Part shown: positions 14,192-23,299 of the stretch, one piece after another
Numbering within the stretch: position 1 is the stretch's first letter
Layout: every line of letters begins with the position of its first letter
Source of the DNA: Gammaproteobacteria bacterium
GTDB taxonomy: Bacteria; Pseudomonadota; Gammaproteobacteria; Steroidobacterales; Steroidobacteraceae
Direction: 5' to 3'
Length of the DNA stretch: 64,000 nt
Assembly (NCBI GenBank): GCA_947469285.1
Contig: CANIOW010000004.1
Coordinates: 1 to 64,000, forward strand
The notes under the pieces: generated by a model
What the model was told of the DNA's origin: nothing
Seen by the model: only the letters and a program-made list of their open reading frames with translations
Database searches by the model: none
Position numbers and translations under genes: made by a program

Positions 14192-16564
14192 ATGCTTTCA
14201 ATTAGCGCCATCCGAAAACTCCTCAAACCGAAAAGTTTCCGCGGGAAGTTCATCCTGACCGTAGGCACCGTCGTGTTGGCCAGCCTGCTGTTTTCGGGCG
14301 GCTTCGCCTTGCGCAACGTGCATCGACTCGCAAGCGACGCGACCCTCGAGATCCAAAAGGGCCTGACCCGGGCAACCACCGAATACCTCACCAATTACGT
14401 CGACACGACGTCGTTGCGAGTTGACTCGCTGATTAACGGCACCCACTCAGAAGTGACCACCCTGGCCGACGCTATGCAGTCGCTTATCGACCGACCGCAA
14501 GCAGCTGTCGCCGTGGGCGGCGCACTGGCCAGCGACACCCAGTTCAATCCGGCGCTGCAATACGACGTCCACGGCCATTGGGCCCAAAACCGTAGCGGCG
14601 CACCCTCGGTGTTGAGCGTCTGGGGATACCTGCTCGGCGCCGACAAAAAACCGCGCCCGGAGGTGCAAAAGCTCATCCGGGATACCGCGGTTTTCGATTT
14701 TCTGAGTACTAGCCTGATGGCAGGCGGCTCACAGAAGCTGCAGGTGTATTACGTCGGCCCGAAAGACCAGCCGATCATGCGCACCACGCCGTACGCGGAC
14801 CAGGCGCAGATGTTTGACAAGCTCTATCCTGGCCACAACGACGCCAACTTCTGGCAGTTCTTTTATCCGGGCGTCTACGAGGGCTGGCAGCGCTGGATCA
14901 AGGATCCGCAATCGGCGCCGGTTCAGTCCGATAAAGTGACCGAGACCGCGCCTTACGTCGACGCCATTACCGGCAAGCTAATCGTCAGCTATTTCCACCC
15001 GCTGTGGACCAAAGACCGCAAAGACGTGGCCGGCATGACGGCCGCGGATGTGACCCTCGAACAACTCGCCGGCGTTGTTGAAAGTGTCAAAGTGGCTGAC
15101 ACCGGCTTCGCTTTTCTGGCGTCGGAAAGCGGCAACGTCATGGCAGTGCGGCCTGAGGGCGAAAAAACGCTCGGGCTACAGACCGCCAATGCAGGAGCCG
15201 GCCAGGGTGTCACCGGGGTAGACCGGACGCTGATCAAGAGCAACCAAGCCGCCATTCGCACACTGAAAATACCGAGCGGCAACGAGACCGACATTGCGCA
15301 CATCAACTTGGTGCACAACGGCGCGAAAGTACCCTATATCGTTGCCATGCGCAGACTGGGCAAGCGCAACCTGTGGGACGGCAAGATCATCGTCGGCAGC
15401 CAGTTGGTCATCGGCTTCATGGTGCCCGAATCCGAGGTGTACGCATCGTTGTTCGCCGCCCGTAGGTCGGTCGACAATACGCTCCAGCAAATTGTGCGCG
15501 GACAGGCGATCTCCGTCGTCCTGAGCTTGCTGGCCTTGCTGGGCGTTATTTTGGCTATCTCGAAACCCATTTCTGCCGGCTTGAACGAGCTGGCGGTGGC
15601 AGCGCGGCGCCTGAAAGACAAGGATTATTCAGTCCGCATTGAAAAGCCTTCCGATGACGAGGTAGGGGAAGTCGGCTTGGCGTTCAATAGCATGGCCACG
15701 GATATTCGCTACCACACAGAGAACCTTGAGCATCTGGTCAGTGAACGGACCAAAGAACTGGAGACCGCGGCCGACACCATTCTCCTGCTGAATGCGCGGC
15801 TTAACGAGGAAAATGTACGGCTCGGCTCCGAAGTAGATGTGGCCCGCCGCATGCAGATGATGGTGCTGCCGAAGCGCATCGAACTGGATGCCGTCAAGCA
15901 ACTCGACATCGCAGCATTCATGGAGCCTGCTGACGAAGTGGGCGGCGACTACTACGACGTGCTGCAGGCGGGAAACTACGTCAAGGTAGGCATTGGCGAC
16001 GTCACTGGCCACGGCCTGGAAAGCGGCGTGCTGATGCTGATGGTGCAGTCTGTGGCCAGAGCCTTGGAAGAACGCGGCGCAACCGACCCAGAGATGTTCC
16101 TGAGCGTACTGAACCGCGTCATCTACAAGAACATTGAGCGCACCGAGTCGAACAAGTCACTGACGCTGGCCTTCGCCGACTTCCGCGACAATGGCGAGGT
16201 CATGCTCTCCGGCCAGCATGAAGAAGTCCTCATCGTGCGCAACAATGGCACCATTGAACGCATCGACACCAATGATCTCGGCTTCCCGATCGGTCTTGAA
16301 GCAGATATCTCGCCGTTCGTCGCCGTCCACACGCTGACACTTGCCCCTAACGATGTGATGATTCTGCATACGGACGGGGTGACCGAAGCGGAAAACCCAC
16401 TCGGCCAGCTGTACGGCATGGAACGCCTGTGCGAAAGCGCCCAGCGGCATAGTGAAAAAGATGCAACCGCGATCAAGAATGGCATCATCAGCGATCTTAT
16501 GCAGTTTATCGATAACCAGAAAATACATGACGACATTACCATCGTCGTTCTGAAGCAGAGATAA
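14192..16564 (+). CDS. Membrane sensor phosphatase: Cache-HAMP-PP2C (SiaA-like)
   Basis: A 790-residue sensor. It has a transmembrane helix near residues 22-44, a large extracytoplasmic double-Cache-like region (~50-415), a second transmembrane helix (~427-455, VVLSLLALLGVILAI), a HAMP domain, a coiled coil with HLVSERTKELETAADTILLL, and a C-terminal SpoIIE/PP2C phosphatase. Phosphatase motifs are EPADEVGGDYYDVL, IGDVTGHGLESGVLML and LHTDGVTEAENP. This is the layout of SiaA-type partner-switching phosphatases, which dephosphorylate a STAS protein in response to an external signal. The ligand is unknown. The two genes that follow (4- and 22-base gaps) encode the matching ATPase-fold and STAS proteins. 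Confidence 0.9.
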   Translation: MLSISAIRKLLKPKSFRGKFILTVGTVVLASLLFSGGFALRNVHRLASDATLEIQKGLTRATTEYLTNYVDTTSLRVDSLINGTHSEVTTLADAMQSLIDRPQAAVAVGGALASDTQFNPALQYDVHGHWAQNRSGAPSVLSVWGYLLGADKKPRPEVQKLIRDTAVFDFLSTSLMAGGSQKLQVYYVGPKDQPIMRTTPYADQAQMFDKLYPGHNDANFWQFFYPGVYEGWQRWIKDPQSAPVQSDKVTETAPYVDAITGKLIVSYFHPLWTKDRKDVAGMTAADVTLEQLAGVVESVKVADTGFAFLASESGNVMAVRPEGEKTLGLQTANAGAGQGVTGVDRTLIKSNQAAIRTLKIPSGNETDIAHINLVHNGAKVPYIVAMRRLGKRNLWDGKIIVGSQLVIGFMVPESEVYASLFAARRSVDNTLQQIVRGQAISVVLSLLALLGVILAISKPISAGLNELAVAARRLKDKDYSVRIEKPSDDEVGEVGLAFNSMATDIRYHTENLEHLVSERTKELETAADTILLLNARLNEENVRLGSEVDVARRMQMMVLPKRIELDAVKQLDIAAFMEPADEVGGDYYDVLQAGNYVKVGIGDVTGHGLESGVLMLMVQSVARALEERGATDPEMFLSVLNRVIYKNIERTESNKSLTLAFADFRDNGEVMLSGQHEEVLIVRNNGTIERIDTNDLGFPIGLEADISPFVAVHTLTLAPNDVMILHTDGVTEAENPLGQLYGMERLCESAQRHSEKDATAIKNGIISDLMQFIDNQKIHDDITIVVLKQR

Positions 16565-16568
16565 GGCC

Positions 16569-17123
16569 ATGCAATCGCATTACGGTATCGAGTTCCCTGA
16601 AGCTGCTGACAGCACTGAGGGAGTCAAGCTGGCCTTGCATAGCGGGCTGCCACCGACCTGGTCCAATTGCGGCGCAACGGCTGATTTCCTTGGCAACCTG
16701 TATGCGCGGGCGGCAGCCCGCGCCGGGAAAAATGTCAAAGAGACCCGTCACGGCATCAATTACCTGGCCAACGAAATTCTGGAGAATGCGGTCAAGTTTC
16801 GGCACCCGGCCAGCGGCGCCATCGAGATTGAAGCCCGCTTCCAGCAAGGTCGTTTCGAGCTGCAAGTACGCAACTATGCGGAACCTGCGGTGGCAGCTAA
16901 TTTCCAGACACTGCTGCAAGAACTGACCTCACGCGACCCTGGCGAATTGATGATCGAGCGGATCGAAGCAAACGCAATGGATGACACGCAGGGCGGCTCA
17001 GGCCTCGGCATCCTGACCATGATGAATGACTATGGCGCTGAGATTGGCTGGCGCTTTACGCAAACGCAGGATGGCGAGCCGGTTCAAGTCGACACCTACT
17101 TAACCGTCCAATTAGTTCAATAA
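16569..17123 (+). CDS. slr1658-superfamily regulator (DUF6272), HATPase fold
   Basis: 184 residues with a histidine-kinase-like ATPase fold. The N-box is NEILEN at residues 68-73 and the G-box is GGSGLG at 142-147. Strands FELQVRNYAE and the C-terminal VDTYLTVQL complete the domain. It resembles SiaB-type kinases and slr1658 proteins and probably phosphorylates or binds the STAS protein encoded 22 bases downstream, opposing the membrane PP2C encoded 4 bases upstream. The ATG at 16569 follows AAGG closely. The retained N- and G-boxes contrast with the eroded paralogue-like gene at 12468. Confidence 0.8.
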   Translation: MQSHYGIEFPEAADSTEGVKLALHSGLPPTWSNCGATADFLGNLYARAAARAGKNVKETRHGINYLANEILENAVKFRHPASGAIEIEARFQQGRFELQVRNYAEPAVAANFQTLLQELTSRDPGELMIERIEANAMDDTQGGSGLGILTMMNDYGAEIGWRFTQTQDGEPVQVDTYLTVQLVQ

Positions 17124-17145
17124 TCCATACCCGGAGAAATGCACA

Positions 17146-17484
17146 GTGGAAATCAAGACCAACGAATATCGGGTCTGGAGCGATGGCAGCACGGTTTACT
17201 ACGAAGGAACCATGCGGCTGTCCAGCCCCGAAGATTACGCACCCATTCAGGCGATCATGAATGAAATGCTGGCTGCAAAACCGGCACGCATCGATCTGGA
17301 TCTCACCGGATTGGAATTCCTGAACAGCTCAGGCATCAACCTGTTCGCCAAGTTCACCATCGAAGTGCGCAAACAAGCCGATGTCGGGCTTGGCGTGAAG
17401 GGCACAACACAAATTCCCTGGCAGTCGAAGTCGCTACCGAATCTCAAGAAACTGTTCCCCGCGCTTGATCTGCAAATCGTCTAG
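17146..17484 (+). CDS. slr1659-superfamily STAS-domain regulator
   Basis: 112 residues forming a single STAS domain: YYEGTMRLSS, IDLDLTGLEFLNSSGINLFAK (in two overlapping elements), and a C-terminal FPALDLQIV strand. Ser61/Ser62 in LNSSG are at the position phosphorylated in SpoIIAA, RsbV and SiaC-like switch proteins. It is the probable switch protein of the locus, cycling between a phosphorylated form (made by the ATPase-fold protein) and a free form (made by the PP2C). Its output target is not evident here. The GTG at 17146 is preceded by GGAGA. It converges on ybbP with a 14-base gap. Confidence 0.85.
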   Translation: MEIKTNEYRVWSDGSTVYYEGTMRLSSPEDYAPIQAIMNEMLAAKPARIDLDLTGLEFLNSSGINLFAKFTIEVRKQADVGLGVKGTTQIPWQSKSLPNLKKLFPALDLQIV

Positions 17485-17498
17485 CCTGCAGCTTCCCT

Positions 17499-20069
17499 TT
17501 AGTGACGCAGCGTCGTTAATGGAGACGTGTTAACGACGCCTCGCGTGGCCAGCCAACCGGCCACACCGACCAGGCCGGCACCCCCGCCCAACCCCACCGA
17601 CCAAAGTAGCGGGTCGAACGAATAGGCCAGATGGAACCACTGGTGAGCGGCGAACGCACCCGCTACCGCGGCTGCGGTACTGGCCAGCACCCCGGACAAC
17701 AGCCCCAAGACCACAAACTCCGTCACGATCCCCCGTATCACCACGGCGCGCGACGCGCCGAGGGTGCGCAAGATGGCGCTTTCAAAACGCCGTTCGTCGC
17801 GCGTGCTCTGTACTGCTGCCGCCAGCACCATGACCCCGGCGCCCAGCGTGAACAGGAACACCCCTTGCACGGCCTGGCTGGCGCGGTCGATGAGCTGCCT
17901 GACTTGCACCAGCAGCGCCTCGACATCAAACACGGAGACGCCCGGAAAACGATGCACCAGCGGCGCTAATAGACGGCGCTGGGCCGGCGCGAGATGAACG
18001 CTGGTCATATAAGTGCCTGCTGCACCCTCTAGCGCACCGGGCGACAACACGACGAAGAAGTTTGGCCGAAAGCTGTCCCATTGCACTTGGCGGACATTGG
18101 CCACACGCGCCGTGAGGCGTTCACCAGCCACGTCGAATACCAACTGATCGCCGACGAATAAACCTAGCGCCGTGGCGAATTCACTCGCTAACGAGACTTG
18201 GGCTGGCGCACCGGGTGCAGGCAGCGCCGGCCACCAGTGGCCGGCCACCAGCGTGTTGTCGCGTGGCAGCGTAGCTGACCAAGACAGGTTTTGTTCACGC
18301 TCAGCGAACGCTCGGCCGCGATCAGAGGGGAGCTTCAAGGCCGATACCGGCCGGTTGTTAACGGCCACCAGACGCGCGCGCACCCAGGGTGATAACGCCT
18401 CCACGGTCACACCACCGGCGCGCAGGAACGCCTGCAACGGCGCCACCTCTTCTGGGGCGATGTTGATCAGAAAATGATTAGGCGCGTCTGCGGGCAGGCT
18501 GGCGCGCCATTCACGCAGCAGATCGTTACGCACCACCGCCAGCAGCAGCAGCACCGTCAGGCCGAGGCCGAAAGCCACCACCTGAACCACACTGCCGGCG
18601 CCGCGGCGGCCCACATTCGCTAGCCCGTAACGCCACGCGCCGCCCGTGCCGCGGCGCGCTAACGCCGCCACTCGCACCAGTCCAAGCCCCGCCATCCACA
18701 ACACCGCGACCAGCGCGCCCAAGCCGCCGAACACCGTGGCCACCAGCAGCAGATCGCGCAGCAGCCACCACAGCAGGCCGCCCAGACTCGCCACGGCACA
18801 CAGGGGCGCCACATAAAACCCCATCCCGGGCACGCCGACATCATGGCGCAACACGCGCAGCACGGGGACGGCGCGCAATTGCAGCAAGGGCGGCAACGCA
18901 AACCCCAACAGCATCGCCAGCGCCGTGACCAATCCCAAACCGGCGGCGCTCGCTGCCGGCGGGGGCAACGGACCGCTGAACAGGTCCCGTAGCAGCCAAG
19001 CCAGCGCCGCCTGAGCACCAAACCCCAGCAACACACCGAGCGCCGCCCCGGCGAGCGCAATGAGCGCCAGTTGCCACAGGCCCGTGGCGAGCACAAACCG
19101 CTGCGAAGCGCCCATGCATTTCATGAGCGCGGCCAGATCAAGGTGCCGCGCAGCATAGCGTCGCGCCGCCATCGCCACGGCAACGGCACACAGCAGCAGC
19201 GTCGCCAACGCCGACAACAACAGAAACCGCTGCGCACGGTCGAGGCTGCCCTTTAGCTGCTCACTGGATTCCCCCAGCGCCACCACACGAACCGCATCGC
19301 CCTTCTCCCTCTCGAGCCAACTGCGAAACTCCGCCACCGCCGACGGCGTGCCCGCATAGAGCTGCGCATAGGTGGCACGGCTGCCATTTTGCAGCAAGCG
19401 CGTGGCGGCCAAATCGGTCTGGCCTAACAGCACAGTCGGCGCCAAGTCAGCAAACGCAGCGCCCTGGTCGGGCCGATAGTCGAGTACCGCCGCCACACGC
19501 AGCTCGCTCGCACCGACCGACAGAAGATCGCCCACGTTCATGCCAAAGCGCGCCAACACCCGGCTTTCCACCCATACCGTCCCTGGCGAGGGCAAGCGCT
19601 GTGTCGACTGTGCCGGCCCGAAAGGCACGGCAGCGATGCGCAGCGTGCCGCGCAAAGGATAGCCAGCGCTAACCGCGCGTAGGGTCACCAGCGCGTTGTC
19701 TTCACCGTGAAACACCGCCGTGGGGAAGGTTGTGATGGAGGCAATGGTCAGCCTGTGGCGCAAGGCCTCCGTGCTCCACTGCGCCGCTAAGGGTCGCGCA
19801 GATTCGACGCGCAAATCGGCGGCGAGCAGCTCCGCCGCCTGTTGGTCTACCGCACGCGAGACCCGGCTGGTGAAAAAGCCGACCGCCGTGAGCGCCGCCA
19901 CCGCCAACACCAGCGCACCGGCCAGCACAGCCAGTTCGCCTGCACGCCAGTCACGCCACAGATGCCGCATGGCAAAGCGCAACACGCGCCAGGCGCTGCC
20001 GGCAGCGTGGGCCGCAGCACCGCTCACAGCGCTGGCGGGCGTAGGCGGTGGTGGCGTCACCGCCATCAC
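17499..20069 (-). CDS. ybbP: ABC transporter permease, YbbP/FtsX family
   Basis: An 856-residue permease with an N-terminal helix (ELAVLAGALVLAVAALTAVGF in part), a long extracytoplasmic MacB-PCD-like region, and FtsX-type membrane blocks around residues 270-480 and 720-850. This is the two-block layout of YbbP. Its ATPase partner YbbA is encoded directly upstream with a 4-base overlap. The complex is thought to extract lipids or lipoproteins from the membrane; the true substrate is not established. The arrangement with tesA divergent next to ybbA is the E. coli order and supports the assignment. Confidence 0.9.
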   Translation of the reverse strand: MMAVTPPPPTPASAVSGAAAHAAGSAWRVLRFAMRHLWRDWRAGELAVLAGALVLAVAALTAVGFFTSRVSRAVDQQAAELLAADLRVESARPLAAQWSTEALRHRLTIASITTFPTAVFHGEDNALVTLRAVSAGYPLRGTLRIAAVPFGPAQSTQRLPSPGTVWVESRVLARFGMNVGDLLSVGASELRVAAVLDYRPDQGAAFADLAPTVLLGQTDLAATRLLQNGSRATYAQLYAGTPSAVAEFRSWLEREKGDAVRVVALGESSEQLKGSLDRAQRFLLLSALATLLLCAVAVAMAARRYAARHLDLAALMKCMGASQRFVLATGLWQLALIALAGAALGVLLGFGAQAALAWLLRDLFSGPLPPPAASAAGLGLVTALAMLLGFALPPLLQLRAVPVLRVLRHDVGVPGMGFYVAPLCAVASLGGLLWWLLRDLLLVATVFGGLGALVAVLWMAGLGLVRVAALARRGTGGAWRYGLANVGRRGAGSVVQVVAFGLGLTVLLLLAVVRNDLLREWRASLPADAPNHFLINIAPEEVAPLQAFLRAGGVTVEALSPWVRARLVAVNNRPVSALKLPSDRGRAFAEREQNLSWSATLPRDNTLVAGHWWPALPAPGAPAQVSLASEFATALGLFVGDQLVFDVAGERLTARVANVRQVQWDSFRPNFFVVLSPGALEGAAGTYMTSVHLAPAQRRLLAPLVHRFPGVSVFDVEALLVQVRQLIDRASQAVQGVFLFTLGAGVMVLAAAVQSTRDERRFESAILRTLGASRAVVIRGIVTEFVVLGLLSGVLASTAAAVAGAFAAHQWFHLAYSFDPLLWSVGLGGGAGLVGVAGWLATRGVVNTSPLTTLRH

Positions 20070-20758
20070 ACCACCGCCGTGCGGGTATCTGCCACCAAGC
20101 GGCCACCGGCCAGCTCGAGTATCCGGCCACAGCGCGCTGCCAGCATCCGGTCATGTGTGACCAGCACCAGCGTAGTGCCGGCTTCGCGGTTTAAGGCCAA
20201 CAACAGTTCCATGACGCGCAGGCCCGTGGCGGCATCCAGGTTGCCCGTGGGTTCATCGGCAAACAACACCTGCGGGCGCGTGACGAAAGCCCGTGCCAGC
20301 GCCACCCGCTGCTGCTCGCCACCCGACAACTGCCGCGGATAATGCCCCGTGCGTTCTGCCAGCCCCACGCGCGCCAACGCCTCGGTGGCCGCAGCCCGCG
20401 GGGCGGGGCGCCCGAGCAGTTCGAGAGGCAACATGACATTTTCGAGCGCCGTGAGTGCCGGCACCAGATGGAACGACTGAAACACAAAGCCCACCCGATT
20501 GGCGCGTAACGCCGCCCGACCATCCTCGTCGAGAGCCGACAGCGATTGCCCCACCACTCGCACCTCGCCGTGGGTGGGTACGTCGAGCCCGGCCAACAAC
20601 CCGAGCAAGGTGCTCTTTCCGGCGCCTGAGGCGCCCACCACCGCCACGGTTTCACCGGCGCCAATCACAAAGGTCACTTGGTTGAGAATAGTCAGCGTTC
20701 CTTCAGGACTGCTAACCTCCTGCGTCAACCCCACCGCCTCGAGTACTGCTTCGCTCAT
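20066..20758 (-). CDS. ybbA: ABC transporter ATPase, YbbA (LolD-like)
   Basis: 230 residues with a complete ABC ATPase: Walker A GASGAGKST, Q-loop FQSFHLVPALTA, signature LSGGEQQRVALARAF, Walker B VLFADEPTGNLD, and the switch His in LVTHDR. It powers the YbbP permease. The ATG at 20758 overlaps the tesA ATG on the opposite strand in a shared CATG (20756-20759), so neither gene has room for a separate leader. An upstream in-frame extension to 20800 lies inside tesA and is not needed for the domain. Confidence 0.93.
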   Translation of the reverse strand: MSEAVLEAVGLTQEVSSPEGTLTILNQVTFVIGAGETVAVVGASGAGKSTLLGLLAGLDVPTHGEVRVVGQSLSALDEDGRAALRANRVGFVFQSFHLVPALTALENVMLPLELLGRPAPRAAATEALARVGLAERTGHYPRQLSGGEQQRVALARAFVTRPQVLFADEPTGNLDAATGLRVMELLLALNREAGTTLVLVTHDRMLAARCGRILELAGGRLVADTRTAVV

Positions 20759-21431
20759 GCCACTTCCATTTCCGATGTCGCGATTTCGGCGAAGCGCCAT
20801 CCTGGCGCTGTGCCTGCTGGGCAGTCTGCTGCTCGCCTTGCCGGTTCAGGCCGCAACAGCCAACCGCGCCTCGAGCGCACCCACGGTGCTGGTCCTCGGC
20901 GATTCGTTAAGCGCCGGCTACGGCATCGACGTTCGCCAAGGCTGGGTTGCCTTGTTGCAGCAACAGCTGCAGCGTTTAGGTTACGGCCACCGGGTCGTCA
21001 ATGCCAGTGTCAGCGGCGAAACCACGGGGGGGGCGCTGGCGCGCCTGCCGCGCGCGCTGGCGCTGCACCATCCGGCAGTGGTCATCGTGGAACTGGGCGG
21101 TAACGACGGCCTACGCGCCCTGCCACCGGCCCAGGTCCAAAGCAATTTACAGCGCATCACGCTCCTGTCAAAAGCCGCCGGGGCGCACGTGTTATTGCTG
21201 GGCATGCGCCTGCCGCCAAACTACGGACCCGCCTATACCACCCGCTTCACGGCCACCTACCTGGCCGTGGCCAAGGCGCAGCAGGTGCCGTTAGTGCCGT
21301 TTTTCCTGGCGGGCGTGGTCGAGCGCCCGGAGTGGTTTCAGGCCGACGGCATCCACCCCGTCGCCGCAGCACAGCCGCGTTTGCTGCACAATGTCTGGCC
21401 ACAGCTGCAGCCGCTGCTCGCGCCTCACTAG
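20757..21431 (+). CDS. tesA: Acyl-CoA thioesterase I / arylesterase, SGNH family
   Basis: A 224-residue periplasmic GDSL hydrolase. After a signal peptide (ALCLLGSLLLALPVQA), block I is LVLGDSLSAGYGI with the catalytic Ser. Block II has NASVSGETTGG, block III VELGGNDGLR, and block V WFQADGIHPVAAAQ with the Asp and His. TesA hydrolyses acyl thioesters and esters. It is divergent from ybbA-ybbP as in E. coli. The ATG at 20757 overlaps the ybbA start; a second ATG at 20775 (MSRFRRSA) is an equally plausible start before the signal peptide. Confidence 0.92.
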   Translation: MPLPFPMSRFRRSAILALCLLGSLLLALPVQAATANRASSAPTVLVLGDSLSAGYGIDVRQGWVALLQQQLQRLGYGHRVVNASVSGETTGGALARLPRALALHHPAVVIVELGGNDGLRALPPAQVQSNLQRITLLSKAAGAHVLLLGMRLPPNYGPAYTTRFTATYLAVAKAQQVPLVPFFLAGVVERPEWFQADGIHPVAAAQPRLLHNVWPQLQPLLAPH

Positions 21432-21440
21432 GGCGCGTGG

Positions 21441-21480
21441 AGCGCAGCGGAGCGCAGCGGAGCGCAACAGAGCGCAACCA
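21441..21480. repeat. Tandem 10-bp repeat between tesA and fadD
   Basis: Four tandem units: AGCGCAGCGG twice exactly, then AGCGCAACAG and AGCGCAACCA. They lie in the 142-base gap between tesA and fadD. No function is evident. Confidence 0.75.
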
Positions 21481-21573
21481 TGCCGCTGTTTACCTGCGTC
21501 CGCGGGCGTTGTACTGTCCTCTGGGGATCAGGCGCGCTAGGGTGCGGGGAACTCAAAAATAGGTAGGTGTACC

Positions 21574-23277
21574 GTGGATCGTTACTGGCTCAAGCATTAC
21601 CCCACCAACGTCCCCCACGAGATTAATCCGCAGGCCTTCGACTCGCTCCGCGAAGTCATGGAAGACGGGTTTGCGCGGCATGGCCACAAGCCGGCCTACA
21701 CCAACATGGGCCGGACTCTCAGCTTTCGCCAACTCGACACGCAGTCACGCGCCTTCGGCGCCTGGCTGCAGCGCGAAGCCGGGCTGCGCAAGGGTGACCG
21801 TATTGCGCTGATGATGCCCAACATCTTGCAATATCCCATCGCGCTGCTGGGGGCCTTGCGCGCCGGGCTGACGGTGGTGAATACCAATCCGCTGTACACG
21901 GCACGTGAACTGGAACACCAACTCAAGGACAGCGGCGCCCGCGCCATCGTGGTGTTCGAAAATGCAGCGCACGTGCTCGATGAAGTCATCAGTGAAACCG
22001 CCATCGACACGGTTATCGTCACCGGCGTAGGCGACCTCTTGGGCTTCCCGAAGGCAGCGCTGGTCAATTTCGTGCTGCGCCATGTGCGTGGTGCAGTGAA
22101 GCCCTGGCAGCTGCCCGGTGCCATCCGCTTCACGGACTGTCTTGAGCAAGGCAAGTGGGTGGACCTGGTACGCGAACCGATCCTGTCGCAGGACATCGCC
22201 TTCCTGCAATACACCGGGGGCACCACCGGCGTTTCCAAGGGCGCCATCCTCACCCACCGCAACATGATCGCCAATTTACTGCAGGTTCACAGCTGGCTGC
22301 TGCAGTACGAGATCCCGGAAAACTCACCGGTAGTGCTCTGCGCGCTACCGCTGTACCACATCTATGCGCTCACCTCATGCTGCCTGTCCTGGCTGCTCGA
22401 GGGTGGCCACAACATCCTCATTACCAACCCCCGCGACATGCCCACCTTCGTGAAGGAACTCAAACGGTACCGCATGAACGTCATGTACGGCGTGAACACG
22501 CTCTACAACGGCTTGCTGCATACGCCGGGCATCGAGCAGGTGGACTGGAGCGGCCTGCTCAGCTGTAACGCCGGGGGTATGGCACTGCAAGGTGCGGTGG
22601 CTGAAAAATGGCACGCGCTGACGGGGTGCCTGCTCGGTCAAGGCTGGGGTCTGACCGAAACCTCGCCGGTGGCGACGGTAATGCCCAAGAACATGGCATT
22701 CAACGGCTCCATCGGCCTGCCGGTACCGAGCACCGAAATCTCCATTCGCGACGAAGAGGGCAATGCGCTGCCGGCAGGCGGCCACGGTGAAATCTGTGTC
22801 CGCGGCCCGCAAGTGATGGCGGGCTACTGGAACCGTCCGGACGAAACCGCGAAAGTGATGTTCGCCGGCGGCTGGCTGCGCACGGGCGATATCGGCCGCA
22901 TGGATGAGCGCGGCTTTACCTACATTGAAGACCGCAAGAAAGACATGATTCTGGTCAGCGGCTTCAACGTCTATCCGAATGAAGTGGAAGGCGTGGTAGC
23001 GCGACACCCCGGCGTGCTTGAAGTAGCCGCCGTTGCCCAGAGCGACGAGCATTCAGGCGAAGTGGTAGCACTGTTCGTGGTACTGAAAGACCCGACGATC
23101 ACGGCCGCCGCCATCATCACTTTCGCGCGCAGCGAACTGACAGGCTACAAAGTGCCGCGCCATGTGTACTTCCGCCGCGAACTGCCCAAGACCAACGTCG
23201 GCAAGATTCTGCGGCGTTCATTGCGCGACGAATTACGCGACGAATTACGCCGCGCCGAATTGCGCGCCGAAGGCTAA
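21574..23277 (+). CDS. fadD: Long-chain-fatty-acid--CoA ligase
   Basis: A 567-residue adenylate-forming enzyme that activates long-chain fatty acids to acyl-CoA, the entry to beta-oxidation. Motifs: LQYTGGTTGVSKGAILTH (P-loop), GWGLTETSP, the hinge GGWLRTGDIG.MDE, and the catalytic Lys region LPKTNVGKILRRSLRDE. The N-terminus (DRYWLKHYPTNVPHEI) is typical of FadD. The C-terminus carries an extra charged tail from a 12-bp duplication. The GTG at 21574 is preceded by TAGGTAGG. Another acyl-CoA ligase lies at 27188-28762. Confidence 0.93.
   Translation: MDRYWLKHYPTNVPHEINPQAFDSLREVMEDGFARHGHKPAYTNMGRTLSFRQLDTQSRAFGAWLQREAGLRKGDRIALMMPNILQYPIALLGALRAGLTVVNTNPLYTARELEHQLKDSGARAIVVFENAAHVLDEVISETAIDTVIVTGVGDLLGFPKAALVNFVLRHVRGAVKPWQLPGAIRFTDCLEQGKWVDLVREPILSQDIAFLQYTGGTTGVSKGAILTHRNMIANLLQVHSWLLQYEIPENSPVVLCALPLYHIYALTSCCLSWLLEGGHNILITNPRDMPTFVKELKRYRMNVMYGVNTLYNGLLHTPGIEQVDWSGLLSCNAGGMALQGAVAEKWHALTGCLLGQGWGLTETSPVATVMPKNMAFNGSIGLPVPSTEISIRDEEGNALPAGGHGEICVRGPQVMAGYWNRPDETAKVMFAGGWLRTGDIGRMDERGFTYIEDRKKDMILVSGFNVYPNEVEGVVARHPGVLEVAAVAQSDEHSGEVVALFVVLKDPTITAAAIITFARSELTGYKVPRHVYFRRELPKTNVGKILRRSLRDELRDELRRAELRAEG
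23225..23248. repeat. 12-bp direct duplication at the fadD 3' end
   Basis: GCGACGAATTAC occurs twice in tandem. It produces a repeated R-D-E-L in the C-terminal tail of FadD, just after the catalytic lysine segment. Confidence 0.75.
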
Positions 23278-23299
23278 GCCGCCAGCGCCTCGCGCGGCG

